DNA from: Aldehydirespirator sp028819505 | GTDB taxonomy: Bacteria > Actinomycetota > Acidimicrobiia > Acidimicrobiales > Aldehydirespiratoraceae | NCBI GenBank assembly: GCA_965207755.1 | Contig: OZ242297.1 | Coordinates: 372,001-436,000, forward strand | Direction: 5' to 3' | DNA length: 64,000 nt | Position numbers and translations under genes: made by a program | The notes under the pieces: generated by a model | What the model was told of the DNA's origin: nothing | The model's database searches: none | Seen by the model: only the letters and a program-made list of their open reading frames with translations | In this document: one piece after another, positions 16,041-32,199 of the stretch | Layout: each line of letters begins with the position of its first letter | Numbering within the stretch: position 1 is the stretch's first letter

Positions 16041-19000
16041 TCAGGCCACCGGCTCCCCGACAATGGGGGCGTCGGAGTAGAGCAACTCGATCGCGCGGGC
16101 GATGCGCTGCTCGGCGTTGACCATGGTGTCGATTTCGGTGTAGCCCCAGCGACCCCAGCCGCAGTCGTTGTTCACGGCGGTGCACCATTGGTTGCGAGCA
16201 GTCTCGGCCTTCGCGGCAGTAGGGCCAGGACTCTTGTGACCGCCGGAGACCTCGATGATGAGAGTCCTGTCTACGTCATCGGCTTCCCGCTTCCTAACGC
16301 GCACGAGGAAGTCCGGGATGTATCGGTGGCTCTTGCCTGCATGGACATACGGGATCTCGAAGCCAAGGTGGTCGTTCTTGACGTACGAGTGCACGTCGTC
16401 GTTCGCTTCGAGCAGCGCGGCGACGGTCTCCTCCCACGCATTGCCGCGCACTCCATCCAGCACGACAAGGTTGACGGGCGACCTCTCAGCTTCGACAACC
16501 GCCTTTCGGGTGAGGAAGTCGACGTCGTCGGTAGAGCCTTCACTGTCGAACCGCCGATACAGGGGGAGCAAGACCTCTTCGCGGATATCGGGATACTGCA
16601 CCACGGCGTTGTAGATGGCTTCGGCTGCCCATGCCTTCGGCTCGGCCAGCAGGAGCACACCGGGCTTGGTGCTCGGCGCGAAAGTGAGTTTCTCGTCGTA
16701 CCACTGCTTGGTGATGCGCAGCAGCTCGGGAAAGAGCCAGGGTTTTAGCGCGCCATCGTGACCAGGAAAATGACGCCTGAGTACCTCGGCCGCCACGTTG
16801 AATGCGATCTCCTGTGGCCGTGCTTGCTTGACCATCTCAAGCTCAGCCTCATCGGCCTCTCCCACGATGCCTTGGGCCTCAGTCCACGTCGCCACCAGCG
16901 ACTCGTCCACGATTATGGGCGTCGTGTTCTCGTAGTCGAACTCCACTGGCGCTTCAGGAAGCTCGATGCGGTACCCGTCAAGTTTCGGAAACTCGATACG
17001 GAGGTCATGGCGGTCCTCTACGGCGAAGACCTCGACGGGCGGCCTCCGAGGCGTTGCCGGCTGCACCTCTCGGTCCGTGGGGATGAAGGCGAACGGCACG
17101 CCGTAGACCTCGGCATACTCGGGTTCGAACCTACCTTCGTCGTTCGGCGCGTAGCTGCGGCGACGCAGGCCGCGGCCGACCACCTGCTCGCACAGCAGCT
17201 GGCTCTCGAAGGCCCGGATGCCGAGGATGTGGGTGACGGTGTTGGCGTCCCATCCTTCGGTAAGCATCGCAACCGACACCACGCATCGGACCGTCCCGCC
17301 GAGCTTGCCCCTCTTGCCGACGGTGTTGAGCACCTCGCGCAAGACGTCCTGGTCCGTGAGCTGCTCGACGTCAGCGCCGGGATTGCGGGCGCGGTACTCA
17401 GCCTTGAAGACCTCGAGCTCCTTCGCCGCGGCCTCCTTGAAGTCGCCCTTTAGGGCCTGGCCAGACTCGAGTTGGGCTGAGTCGACGATGATGGTCGGCG
17501 GCCGGTCGATCCAATTGTCGCCATCGACGTTGCTGAGCAGTTGTAGGTGGCCGGGACGAATGATCTCGCGGCCGTCGGGCAGTTCGATCTCCTGTCCGGC
17601 GATCCAGTCGTAGACCAGCTTCGACACAATGGTGTTGGGGCAGACGATGATCATCACCGGTGGAGGCTCTCCGAGCGCTTCAAGTTCATCCTCCCATTGC
17701 TTGAAACGCTTCTCGTAGCTCCGATACAGCGATCTCAGCGCTCCCTCGAGCACTGGTGGTGGCGCCCACTCGGAGTCCGACTCCGCCTTCCTTCCTCGCT
17801 TCTTCGGGAGCTCATCGCCGACGTGCTGCCAGAGCGCCAGATACGTCGGTTGTTCGGTGATGTCGACGTCGTCGTCGACGGGGACGCGGGGCACCTTGAC
17901 AATGCCGGACTCGATGGCGTCCATCAGCGAGAAATCGCATACCACCCACGGGAAGATGAAGCCTTCGTTGTAGCCCGAGCCGCCAAGATAGAAGGGCGTG
18001 GCCGAGAGGTCATAGACGGTCTTCACGCCGACTCGCTCAGACACCGCCTCGATACCACGGAACCAGACCCGGGCGTTCTCGTTGCGCTCCTTGTCGTCCT
18101 TCTTGAGCTTGGAAGCTCCGGTGCCAGCGTCCAGCGGCTTGTCCTGGTAGCAGTGGTGAGCCTCGTCGTTGATGACGATGATCTCGCCTTTGCCGCGGCT
18201 GGAGAGGTCCCGCATGATGCGGTCCACAACGTCCTCGTCGGACTCATGGAATCGACCGTCCTCCTTGCCGCCTGTGAGGATCAGGCGGGTGTTCTTCGAG
18301 ACGCCGTCAAACTCCTTGGCCAGTTTCGGGAGGAACGTGTGGTAGTTCGTGATCACGATCGCGGCGTCGTCGAGCAGATTGCGCATGTCGTCCGGAACGA
18401 GATCTTGGAAGTCGTAATAGTTGCTGTCGTCGTGCGGGAAGAGCACGCGCAGGCGGTCGCGGATCGTGATGCCGGGAGCGATGACGAGGAACCGGCTCGT
18501 GAAGCGGGCGTCGCGCCTGTTGTACGCCTTGTTGCACACCTGCCACGCGATGAGCATGCACATCACGATCGTCTTCCCGGTGCCGGTGGCCATCTTCACG
18601 GCGATACGCGGAAGCCCGCTATTGTGGAGGTCGTTCTCCGGGTCGATCCGGGTTCGGAAGTCGGGCTCGCCGTGTCTGCCGGCTACCTCGGCAAGGTAGA
18701 TCGCTGTCTCCGCTGCCTCGCGCTGGCAGAACAGCACCCGCTCCTCTCGCGCCGGGTCCGCCCAGTGCTGCATGAGCTTGCGGCTGATCGGCGTCACGTA
18801 CGGGTAGCCGCGGCCTCGCCATAGTTCGACCCGCCGTCTCATGTCGTTGATGAGGCTGTTCTGCTCCCGACGCTCGCCGGTCACGTCGAATAGGTCAAGG
18901 GAAACCTGCTCATGGGCATCCTTCTTGCCGCGCTTCTTGCTGACCGGCACAGGGATGAACGACTCGCTCGGCCGGCGACCGGGCAGGATCTCACCTGTGG

Positions 19001-19082
19001 GGCCGCTCGGCCCCAAGGCGAAATGGCGCTCCGGCGCCTCGTAGGGCGAGTTGAGGATGGGGTTGCTGAGAGAGTCCCTCAA
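16041..19082 (-). CDS. Restriction helicase-nuclease (Res), BPTD_3080-like
   Basis: A 1013-residue superfamily-2 translocase-nuclease. NPILNSPYEAPERHFALGPS at the N-terminus and the RRPSESFIPVP segment recall the BPTD_3080 family of restriction enzymes. Motifs: ATGTGKT (165-171), NDEAHHCY (305-312), DLSATPFYLGGSG, VAMLTEGWDANTV and EQVVGRGLRRRSY. The C-terminal nuclease core reads PDFLVRV (about 923) and LIIEVSGGHK (about 942), where the usual ExK lysine is Ser. Start is TTG 19082 with GGGGGAC upstream, because the family N-terminus begins right there. It cleaves DNA lacking the modification made by the downstream methyltransferase, with which it forms an operon. Confidence 0.85.
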   Translation of the reverse strand: MRDSLSNPILNSPYEAPERHFALGPSGPTGEILPGRRPSESFIPVPVSKKRGKKDAHEQVSLDLFDVTGERREQNSLINDMRRRVELWRGRGYPYVTPISRKLMQHWADPAREERVLFCQREAAETAIYLAEVAGRHGEPDFRTRIDPENDLHNSGLPRIAVKMATGTGKTIVMCMLIAWQVCNKAYNRRDARFTSRFLVIAPGITIRDRLRVLFPHDDSNYYDFQDLVPDDMRNLLDDAAIVITNYHTFLPKLAKEFDGVSKNTRLILTGGKEDGRFHESDEDVVDRIMRDLSSRGKGEIIVINDEAHHCYQDKPLDAGTGASKLKKDDKERNENARVWFRGIEAVSERVGVKTVYDLSATPFYLGGSGYNEGFIFPWVVCDFSLMDAIESGIVKVPRVPVDDDVDITEQPTYLALWQHVGDELPKKRGRKAESDSEWAPPPVLEGALRSLYRSYEKRFKQWEDELEALGEPPPVMIIVCPNTIVSKLVYDWIAGQEIELPDGREIIRPGHLQLLSNVDGDNWIDRPPTIIVDSAQLESGQALKGDFKEAAAKELEVFKAEYRARNPGADVEQLTDQDVLREVLNTVGKRGKLGGTVRCVVSVAMLTEGWDANTVTHILGIRAFESQLLCEQVVGRGLRRRSYAPNDEGRFEPEYAEVYGVPFAFIPTDREVQPATPRRPPVEVFAVEDRHDLRIEFPKLDGYRIELPEAPVEFDYENTTPIIVDESLVATWTEAQGIVGEADEAELEMVKQARPQEIAFNVAAEVLRRHFPGHDGALKPWLFPELLRITKQWYDEKLTFAPSTKPGVLLLAEPKAWAAEAIYNAVVQYPDIREEVLLPLYRRFDSEGSTDDVDFLTRKAVVEAERSPVNLVVLDGVRGNAWEETVAALLEANDDVHSYVKNDHLGFEIPYVHAGKSHRYIPDFLVRVRKREADDVDRTLIIEVSGGHKSPGPTAAKAETARNQWCTAVNNDCGWGRWGYTEIDTMVNAEQRIARAIELLYSDAPIVGEPVA

Positions 19083-19226
19083 CGTCCCCCGCCTAGGTCT
19101 ACGGCTATGGATCCTCGACTCACGAATCAGAGTCTAAGGACGCTGGATGACAGCGGCCCGAACTGTCGGCTGCTGTCGAGTTTGTCGGGTGCCACCTTGT
19201 CGTGTCGCCGCGGCGAGCGACTTCGG

Positions 19227-19760
19227 TCATTGAGTGAACAGGTTCTTCTCGGTGGCCCACTTCGCGAAATCGCCCGGACCGAACGGCAGGCGGTACTCGG
19301 TGGCGATGAGGCTGTCGGCGAGGTCGCTCACATCGTTGAGCGTGAGGGCGCCGAGATGGATCGCGTCGACGAGGAGCGCGAGGGTGCGGATGCATGAGAC
19401 TCCCCTCCGCTTCGCAAGACGGTAGGCGACGGCATCGTCGACGACGGCGGTTGCACGGATCGTCTCCGCGAGAGCGAGCACGGCGGCCTCGCCGACATTG
19501 CGGTCGCCTGACACCATGCGGGCGGCGTACCTTCCGAAGGCCTCGGCCTCGGCGTCCGTCTGGATCTGGCGATGCTCGATCCAGTCGGCCTCGACAACGG
19601 CGCCGATGTCACGATGCAGGTGGGCGCCCCGCCGGAGTTCTTCGACTACCGGCCGGGGGATGACGACGGCGTTGTCGGCCACCACCGTCCGGAGAACATC
19701 CAGGCGATGCGCCCGGGCGAAGTGGCTGAGCGGGCCGGTGTCGAAGACGAGCGTCGGCAT
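19227..19760 (-). CDS. PIN-domain ribonuclease toxin
   Basis: A 177-residue PIN protein: MPTLVFDTGPLSHFARAHRL carries the first catalytic Asp, VEELRRG the Glu, DRNVGEAAVLALAE the central acidic pair, and TAVVDDAVAYRLAKRRGV the last Asp. The C-terminus (LIATEYRLPFGPGDFAKWAT) extends beyond a minimal VapC, like DUF3368-type PIN proteins. It lies 10 bases after an XRE-ImmA/IrrE gene on the same strand. That pairing suggests a toxin whose level is controlled by the regulator-protease. The 144 bases between it and res hold nothing I recognise. Confidence 0.8.
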   Translation of the reverse strand: MPTLVFDTGPLSHFARAHRLDVLRTVVADNAVVIPRPVVEELRRGAHLHRDIGAVVEADWIEHRQIQTDAEAEAFGRYAARMVSGDRNVGEAAVLALAETIRATAVVDDAVAYRLAKRRGVSCIRTLALLVDAIHLGALTLNDVSDLADSLIATEYRLPFGPGDFAKWATEKNLFTQ

Positions 19761-19770
19761 CTTGGCGCCG

Positions 19771-20874
19771 TCACGACACGAAGGACCAGGCGGCCTCGGC
19801 GGGCAGCAGGGGGAGTTCGGGCAGGTCGTCCTCGTTCCAGGTTCCCAGGAGGAGGTCCAGCGCCCGGGCGGCGGTGACCTCTTCGTCGGTGTAGGCCTTG
19901 AGGACCGCCTTGACGTAGGCGCTGGGCAGATCGGGCGGAGCCCGGTCGGTCGGAACGACCAGGGCGTGCTCGACGATGTCGGCGCGACGGATGCGAACGG
20001 CGCGTATCTCGTCGGCCTGCGAAGAAGACGCGAGATTCAGCTCGGTCAGGCGACGGGCGAGCGTGGACATGTCCACTCGGTACTCGCTCGCGGCTTGGAC
20101 AGCGGGCGTGCGGGCCGGCTCGTCGCTCCGCCAGCGGGCTCGCAGGGTCGGCGCCGGCAGCAGGACCGCCCGGGCGAAGCGGTCGATCAGAGACTCGTTG
20201 CGGGCCGCGTCGGAATCGGCCACATTCCAATCAGTCGAGTACTCGTCGGCGAAGACGTAGTGGCCGAGCTCGTGAGCGAGCGTCAGGCGACGCCGGCCGA
20301 GCGGGCGGCTGCCGTTGACCACGGCCACGCCCCCGGTCGCGAGCAGGATCGAGGCGCCGTCCGCTCCGTGCTCGCCCAGCTCGATGGAGAAGGCCAGCAG
20401 GCCGATGCCGGCGGAACGCTCGGTCAGGTGCAGCGCCGGCTCGGACTCGTCGTAGCCGAGCAGCCCTCGGACCTGCGCCGCAGCCGCCTCGGCCTCCTCA
20501 GGAGAGCCGGGAACGGCTAGTCCGGGGGTCTCAGGAAGCTCGAGGCCCACGCCGACGCTCCGGAGGAACATCGTCTCGCGGGCGACACGCTCCGCCATCC
20601 GGTCGATTCGAGGGCTCGGCTCGCCGGGGTCCGAAGCGTTGCGGCGCGACACCACCGCCGCCGGAGCGTCATCGAAGAACCACTCGATGCGCGTCTCCAA
20701 GGCATCCGCCAGCCTGGCCAGTTCCATGGCCTCGATTCGCCGCGCGCCCGTCTCGATCTTCGCCAGCGCACTGCGATGCAGCCCTGCCCGGGCCGCGCAC
20801 TCGTCCTGGGTGAGGCCCGCATCACGCCGCGCGGCTGCGATCCTGCCCCCGAGATCACCAAGCCCCATCGTCAC
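19771..20874 (-). CDS. XRE-type regulator with ImmA/IrrE metallopeptidase domain
   Basis: A 367-residue two-domain protein. The N-terminal helix-turn-helix is RRDAGLTQDECAARAGLHRS then ALAKIETGARR (about 15-45). The C-terminal zinc metallopeptidase has LTLAHELGHYVFADE (HExxH, about 196-210) followed by the helical region ESLIDRFARAVLLP. Such proteins repress a promoter and cleave a partner repressor or are themselves cleaved on stress. Here it would act as the antitoxin-like controller of the adjoining PIN gene. GTG 20874 or ATG 20868 may be the start. Confidence 0.85.
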   Translation of the reverse strand: MTMGLGDLGGRIAAARRDAGLTQDECAARAGLHRSALAKIETGARRIEAMELARLADALETRIEWFFDDAPAAVVSRRNASDPGEPSPRIDRMAERVARETMFLRSVGVGLELPETPGLAVPGSPEEAEAAAAQVRGLLGYDESEPALHLTERSAGIGLLAFSIELGEHGADGASILLATGGVAVVNGSRPLGRRRLTLAHELGHYVFADEYSTDWNVADSDAARNESLIDRFARAVLLPAPTLRARWRSDEPARTPAVQAASEYRVDMSTLARRLTELNLASSSQADEIRAVRIRRADIVEHALVVPTDRAPPDLPSAYVKAVLKAYTDEEVTAARALDLLLGTWNEDDLPELPLLPAEAAWSFVS

Positions 20875-20912
20875 ATGTTCGACTATAGGACAATTGACGC
20901 TGTGGTCATCCC
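20875..20912 (-). promoter_or_regulatory. Promoter of the XRE-PIN operon, leaderless
   Basis: On the minus strand TATAGT (20887-20882) is a good -10 box ending 7 bases before GTG 20874, so the mRNA would start at the first codon. The -35 region (about 20910-20905, GATGAC) is weak, as expected for a promoter controlled by the product of the first gene. Confidence 0.4.
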
Positions 20913-21117
20913 AGCGGCCAACGGCCGGGTTGGGCGGGCGCGTCTACATGCGAAAGCCCCGGGTCCCGTCCTAGGCGACCCATCAAGGATCCTCGGACTG
21001 GTAGGTCTTGCGTCGCCGGCCGACGGTTTGCTCTGCCAGCATCGCGCTCGGCACTGCGGCACCGCCCGGATTTAGACAGCTATCTCAAGACAGTATTTTG
21101 GATTTACGGGGCACTGG

Positions 21118-21129
21118 TATGCTGGGGCG
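21118..21129 (+). promoter_or_regulatory. -10 box of the DUF4143 ATPase gene, leaderless
   Basis: TATGCT at 21118-21123 ends 6 bases before GTG 21130, so the transcript is probably leaderless. The -35 (TTTTGG at 21096-21101) is only fair. The surrounding 60 bases are noticeably AT-rich for this genome. Confidence 0.35.
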
Positions 21130-22326
21130 GTGATCGAGCGAGAGATAGCGCCGCATCTCCTAGGCTTGTTTGGACAGTACCCGATTGTCACGGTCACCGG
21201 CCCGCGCCAATCCGGCAAGACGACGCTCTGCCGCAGCGCCTTCCCGGACTTGGCCTACGCCAATCTCGAGGACCCAGACGCCCGCGAGTTCGCCGAGTCT
21301 GACCCCCGGCGCTTCTTGGCGCAATTCCGTGACGGCGCGGTGCTCGACGAGATCCAGCGGGTGCCGAGTCTGCTGTCCTACATCCAGGTGATCGTCGACG
21401 AGGACCGTCGAAACGGCCAGTTCGTGCTCACGGGCAGCGAGCAGTTCGGCCTGACGTCGACGATCAGCCAGTCGCTCGCCGGTCGCACGGCGCTGCTGCG
21501 CCTGCTGCCGTTCACGCTCGCCGAGTGCCGGCTCGCAGGGGCAACGGGCGCCGTCGACGAAATCCTGTACACGGGGGGCTATCCCCGGATCCACGACCAA
21601 CGGCTCAACCCGACACAGGCGCTCGCCGACTACCTGGTGACCTACGTGGAGCGCGACACCCAGCGCATCGGCGGGATCCGCGATCTCGCCGCCTTCCGCC
21701 GATTCGTCCGGCTGTGCGCCGGCCGGGTCGGCCAACTCGTGAACCTGTCCAGCCTCGGCGCGGACGCCGGCGTCTCTCAGCCCACGGCCCGCCAATGGCT
21801 GAACGTCCTCGAGGCAAGCGACATCGTGTTCCTTCTGACGCCCCACCACACCAACATCCGCAAGCGCCTCATCAAAGCCCCGAAGCTCTACTTCGTCGAT
21901 GTCGGCCTGGCGAGCTATCTGATCGGCATTCGCAGTTCCGAGCAGTTCGCCGCCCACCCCCTGCGCGGCCCGCTGTTCGAGAACGCCGCTGTCGCCGAGG
22001 CGGTCAAGCACTCACACAACCACGCCCGCTACGCCGAACTGTCGTTCTTCCGAACCGCCGACGGCCTCGAATGCGACCTGCTGTACCCGACTCCCGCCGG
22101 TCTCGCCGCCATCGAGATCAAATCCGGCACCACCCTCACCGGCGCCTGGTTCGCCGCTCTGCGGCGCATCCAGCGAACCATCCCCGCCGTCGTCGCCGCC
22201 GCCATCGTCTACGGCGGCGACCAACCGCAGGCGCGCAGCGATGCCACAGCAGTGCCCCTCGCACAGTTCAGTGCCCACCTCGCCGCCCTCGACGGGAGGC
22301 ACGCCGCTCAGAGGCCGAGCGAATAG
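21130..22326 (+). CDS. AAA ATPase with DUF4143 domain
   Basis: A 398-residue ATPase: Walker A VTGPRQSGKTTL (about 23-34), Walker B-like GAVLDEIQRVPSLL (about 74-87), sensor FVLTGSEQFGL, then the DUF4143 part with YVERDTQRIGGIRDLAAFRR, a winged-helix-like segment (ADAGVSQPTARQWLNVLEAS), KLYFVDVGLASYLIG and a C-terminal nuclease-like core ELSFFRTADGLECDLL...AAIEIKSG. The E-x-D...E-I-K residues resemble a PD-(D/E)XK fold. These proteins are common in genomic islands, with no firmly known role. Its stop lies inside copy 1 of dispersed repeat B. Confidence 0.85.
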   Translation: MIEREIAPHLLGLFGQYPIVTVTGPRQSGKTTLCRSAFPDLAYANLEDPDAREFAESDPRRFLAQFRDGAVLDEIQRVPSLLSYIQVIVDEDRRNGQFVLTGSEQFGLTSTISQSLAGRTALLRLLPFTLAECRLAGATGAVDEILYTGGYPRIHDQRLNPTQALADYLVTYVERDTQRIGGIRDLAAFRRFVRLCAGRVGQLVNLSSLGADAGVSQPTARQWLNVLEASDIVFLLTPHHTNIRKRLIKAPKLYFVDVGLASYLIGIRSSEQFAAHPLRGPLFENAAVAEAVKHSHNHARYAELSFFRTADGLECDLLYPTPAGLAAIEIKSGTTLTGAWFAALRRIQRTIPAVVAAAIVYGGDQPQARSDATAVPLAQFSAHLAALDGRHAAQRPSE

Positions 22327-22440
22327 GTGAGCGAGACCGGCCCATACGGGGCGGGGGCCGTAGCCCGAGCGGCCCGTGAGCGCAAGCGAACAAGAGCAGG
22401 CAACACCCCCTCGCGACGCGAGGCGCTTGCGCCTCTCCGC
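22311..22440 (+). repeat. Dispersed repeat B, copy 1
   Basis: Contains GAGGCCGAGCGAATAGGTGA and the core GCCCGAGCGGCCCGTGAGCG then AAGCGAACAAGAGC, followed by a GC-rich part with GAGGCGCTTGCGCC. Related copies are at 33381-33523 (tandem), 47789-47907, 55405-55540 and 63079-63150. The remaining bases up to rpsG (22599) show nothing else. Confidence 0.8.
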
Positions 22441-22598
22441 GCGGCACCGTCCGAGGAGGAGGCAGTCATGCTGACCAAGGCTGCTCGCGACGCGAGGCGC
22501 TTGCGCCGATCCGCGCGGCCCCTTGGGAGCGGGAGAGTCGGTCGTGGTGCATCGTGCTGCGGCAATGCGGCGTTCGGTTCGCCGGCCGGGCGGTGCGG

Positions 22599-23069
22599 CT
22601 ACCAGCGGTAGTGCGCGAAGGCCTTGTTCGACTCGGCCATCTTCTGCAGGTCCTCGCGGCGCTTCACCGACGCGCCCACGCCGTTGCCTGCGTCGAGCAG
22701 CTCGTTGGCCAGGCGCTCGGCCATGGTGTGCTCCCGGCGGCCGCGGGCGTACGAGACGATCCAGCGGACCGCGAGCGTGGTGGCCCGGCGGGGTCTGACC
22801 TCCACCGGCACCTGGTAGGTGGCGCCGCCCACCCGCCGGCTCCGCACCTCCAACTGCGGGCGGACGTTGTCCACGGCCCGCTTGAGGGTGGACACCGGCT
22901 CCGCGCCCGTCTTGTCCTCGACGATGGACATCGCGTCGTACACGATGCGCTCGGCCAGGGTGCGCTTGCCCCGCTGCAGCACCTTGTTGATCACCTGCGT
23001 CACCAGCAGCGAGCGGTAGATCGGGTCGGGCTGCAGCTCGCGGCGCGCCGCCGGTCCCTTGCGCGGCAT
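22599..23069 (-). CDS. rpsG: 30S ribosomal protein S7
   Basis: A 156-residue S7, the usual length, beginning MPRKGPAARRELQPDPIYRS and ending KAFAHYRW. S7 binds the 3' major domain of 16S rRNA and starts assembly of the 30S head. KVLQRGKRTLAERIVYDAM and GGATYQVPVEVRPRR are the standard RNA-contact blocks. The gene follows rpsL by 50 bases, as in the str operon. However, fusA and tuf, which normally come next, are not in the 22 kb downstream. Confidence 0.97.
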   Translation of the reverse strand: MPRKGPAARRELQPDPIYRSLLVTQVINKVLQRGKRTLAERIVYDAMSIVEDKTGAEPVSTLKRAVDNVRPQLEVRSRRVGGATYQVPVEVRPRRATTLAVRWIVSYARGRREHTMAERLANELLDAGNGVGASVKRREDLQKMAESNKAFAHYRW

Positions 23070-23119
23070 CTCAGGCGCTCCTGCTCGTGTGGCGACGGCC
23101 GACCAGCCCGCGCGGCATC

Positions 23120-23491
23120 TCAGGACTCCTTCTTGACGCCGTAGCGGCTGCGGGCCTTGCGGCGCTCGCGCACGCCGGCGGTGTCGAGGGTGCCCCGCAC
23201 CACCTTGTAGCGCACGCCGGGCAGGTCCCGCACCCGGCCGCCCCGAACCAGCACGATCGAGTGCTCCTGGAGGTTGTGGCCCTCCCCCGGGATGTAGGCG
23301 GTTATCTCCACGCCGGTGGTGAGGCGGACGCGGGCCACCTTGCGCAGCGCGGAGTTCGGCTTCTTGGGGGTGGCCGTGTAGACCCTGGTACACACGCCCC
23401 GCCGCTGCGGCGCGCCCTGCAGCGCGGGCGTCGACTCCTTGCGGCGCTTCGATTGGCGGCCCTTGCGGACCAGCTGCTGGATCGTGGGCAT
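23120..23491 (-). CDS. rpsL: 30S ribosomal protein S12
   Basis: A 123-residue S12 at the decoding centre. MPTIQQLVRKGR, TPKKPNSALRKVARV and the central YIPGEGHNLQEHS are all standard. Lys43 (in TPKKPNSA) is normal, but residue 88 (codon 23228-23230) is Arg in GGRVRDLPGV, where most bacteria have Lys. Lys88 to Arg is a known streptomycin-resistance change in Mycobacterium tuberculosis. The gene lies 64 bases after rpoC and before rpsG on the same strand. Confidence 0.97.
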   Translation of the reverse strand: MPTIQQLVRKGRQSKRRKESTPALQGAPQRRGVCTRVYTATPKKPNSALRKVARVRLTTGVEITAYIPGEGHNLQEHSIVLVRGGRVRDLPGVRYKVVRGTLDTAGVRERRKARSRYGVKKES

Positions 23492-23555
23492 TACTGGGGT
23501 CGTTTCTCGGTCGTAACGGGACGGCGCATTCTAGGGTCGCCTAGGCCTGGTTCCG

Positions 23556-27497
<3,942 letters not shown>

Positions 27498-27615
27498 GCC
27501 GTCTCCAGTCGTGCGTCTCCGCAGTGCTTCAATGCGGGAGTTGTCGTAGGTCTTGTCGTGCTTCTCGTAGCGTTGAGTGGTTGCGTTCTGCCGGTCCTGC
27601 GCGGCGCCTGCCGGC

Positions 27616-31293
<3,678 letters not shown>

Positions 31294-31506
31294 CTGATAC
31301 TCCCGAGGGCCGGCTGATCTGATCTCACGCGGTCGCGCGCGCGTGTGCGACGAAAGAGGGATTAGCCACGGGAGCCGCCTCCCAGCGCGCACAGACGACC
31401 ACGGTGGCGGGAAGGCTAGCGCGCGGCGGAGCGGGCCGCAACCACCCCGGCGATCCGGTCAGCCGACGACCGTAGCGGACGGTGCCGGCCGCGTCCGTAC
31501 GGGCTG

Positions 31507-32199
31507 CTATGGGCTGCCGGCCGAACTCTGCTGCGAGTCCCCTGGCGCCGGACGGGCCGGCCCGGGCGAGTCTGACTGCTGCGGCTGCGGATCCTGCCGA
31601 GGGGGCTTCTCGGGGAGGCCTGACGCTTCCACGACGACCGTGCCCGCGGCCTTGTCGTGCCAGCCCCGGCCGTTCTCGTCCAGCAACGACGACAGGTAGA
31701 CGACGGTCCATGCGGCCAGCCCCAGACCGGCGCCGAGAAGCACGCCGAACCCGCCGATCCGCGGGACCGCCGCCACGCCCGCCACGAGCGCGGCGAACGC
31801 GGCGGCGCCATGGGGGATCGCCCAGCGAAACAGGCTGTACAGCGGTTCAGGGTACTCCCAGTCGCTGGAGTCGCTGGAGGAGCCGTGCCGGTCGTCGCAG
31901 TGAACGACTCGGATCCCCATGCTCTTCTTGCCCACGGTTCGGCCTCGCCGAGTCGTGGCCGCGACCTCATAGCGAATCACCAGAATCGAGGCCAGCACCA
32001 GCAGCAGCACCAACAGCTGGTAGAAGCTGTCCCAGTTCTCGTTGCCGAAGACCAGGTCGGGTTGAGCCACGGCGGCCGCGATGAGGGTAGCGACAATCGT
32101 CAGCAAGGCCGCGAGCAGTACCGAGAGGAACGCGTCGACGGCTCGCGCCGCGGCACGCTTCCAGAAGCCCGCAGGAGCCATCGCTTCGCGGCGGTTCAC
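31507..32199 (-). CDS. RDD-family integral membrane protein
   Basis: About 230 residues. APAGFWKRAAARAVDAFLSV is the RDD N-terminus (R-A-x-D in helix 1). Three to four hydrophobic helices follow: VLLAALLTIVATLIAAAVA, LLVLLLVLASILVIRY, and a C-terminal pair around AAAFAALVAGVAAV and GVLLGAGLGLAAWTVV. GRTVGKKSMGIRVV is the typical cytoplasmic loop, and ENGRGWHDKAAGTVVV closes the domain. The tail is Pro/Gln/Ser-rich. I use GTG 32199, which overlaps the preceding stop in a GTGA junction; ATG 32181 is an alternative. RDD proteins are thought to aid transport or ion exchange, but the role here is unknown. Confidence 0.75.
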   Translation of the reverse strand: MNRREAMAPAGFWKRAAARAVDAFLSVLLAALLTIVATLIAAAVAQPDLVFGNENWDSFYQLLVLLLVLASILVIRYEVAATTRRGRTVGKKSMGIRVVHCDDRHGSSSDSSDWEYPEPLYSLFRWAIPHGAAAFAALVAGVAAVPRIGGFGVLLGAGLGLAAWTVVYLSSLLDENGRGWHDKAAGTVVVEASGLPEKPPRQDPQPQQSDSPGPARPAPGDSQQSSAGSP

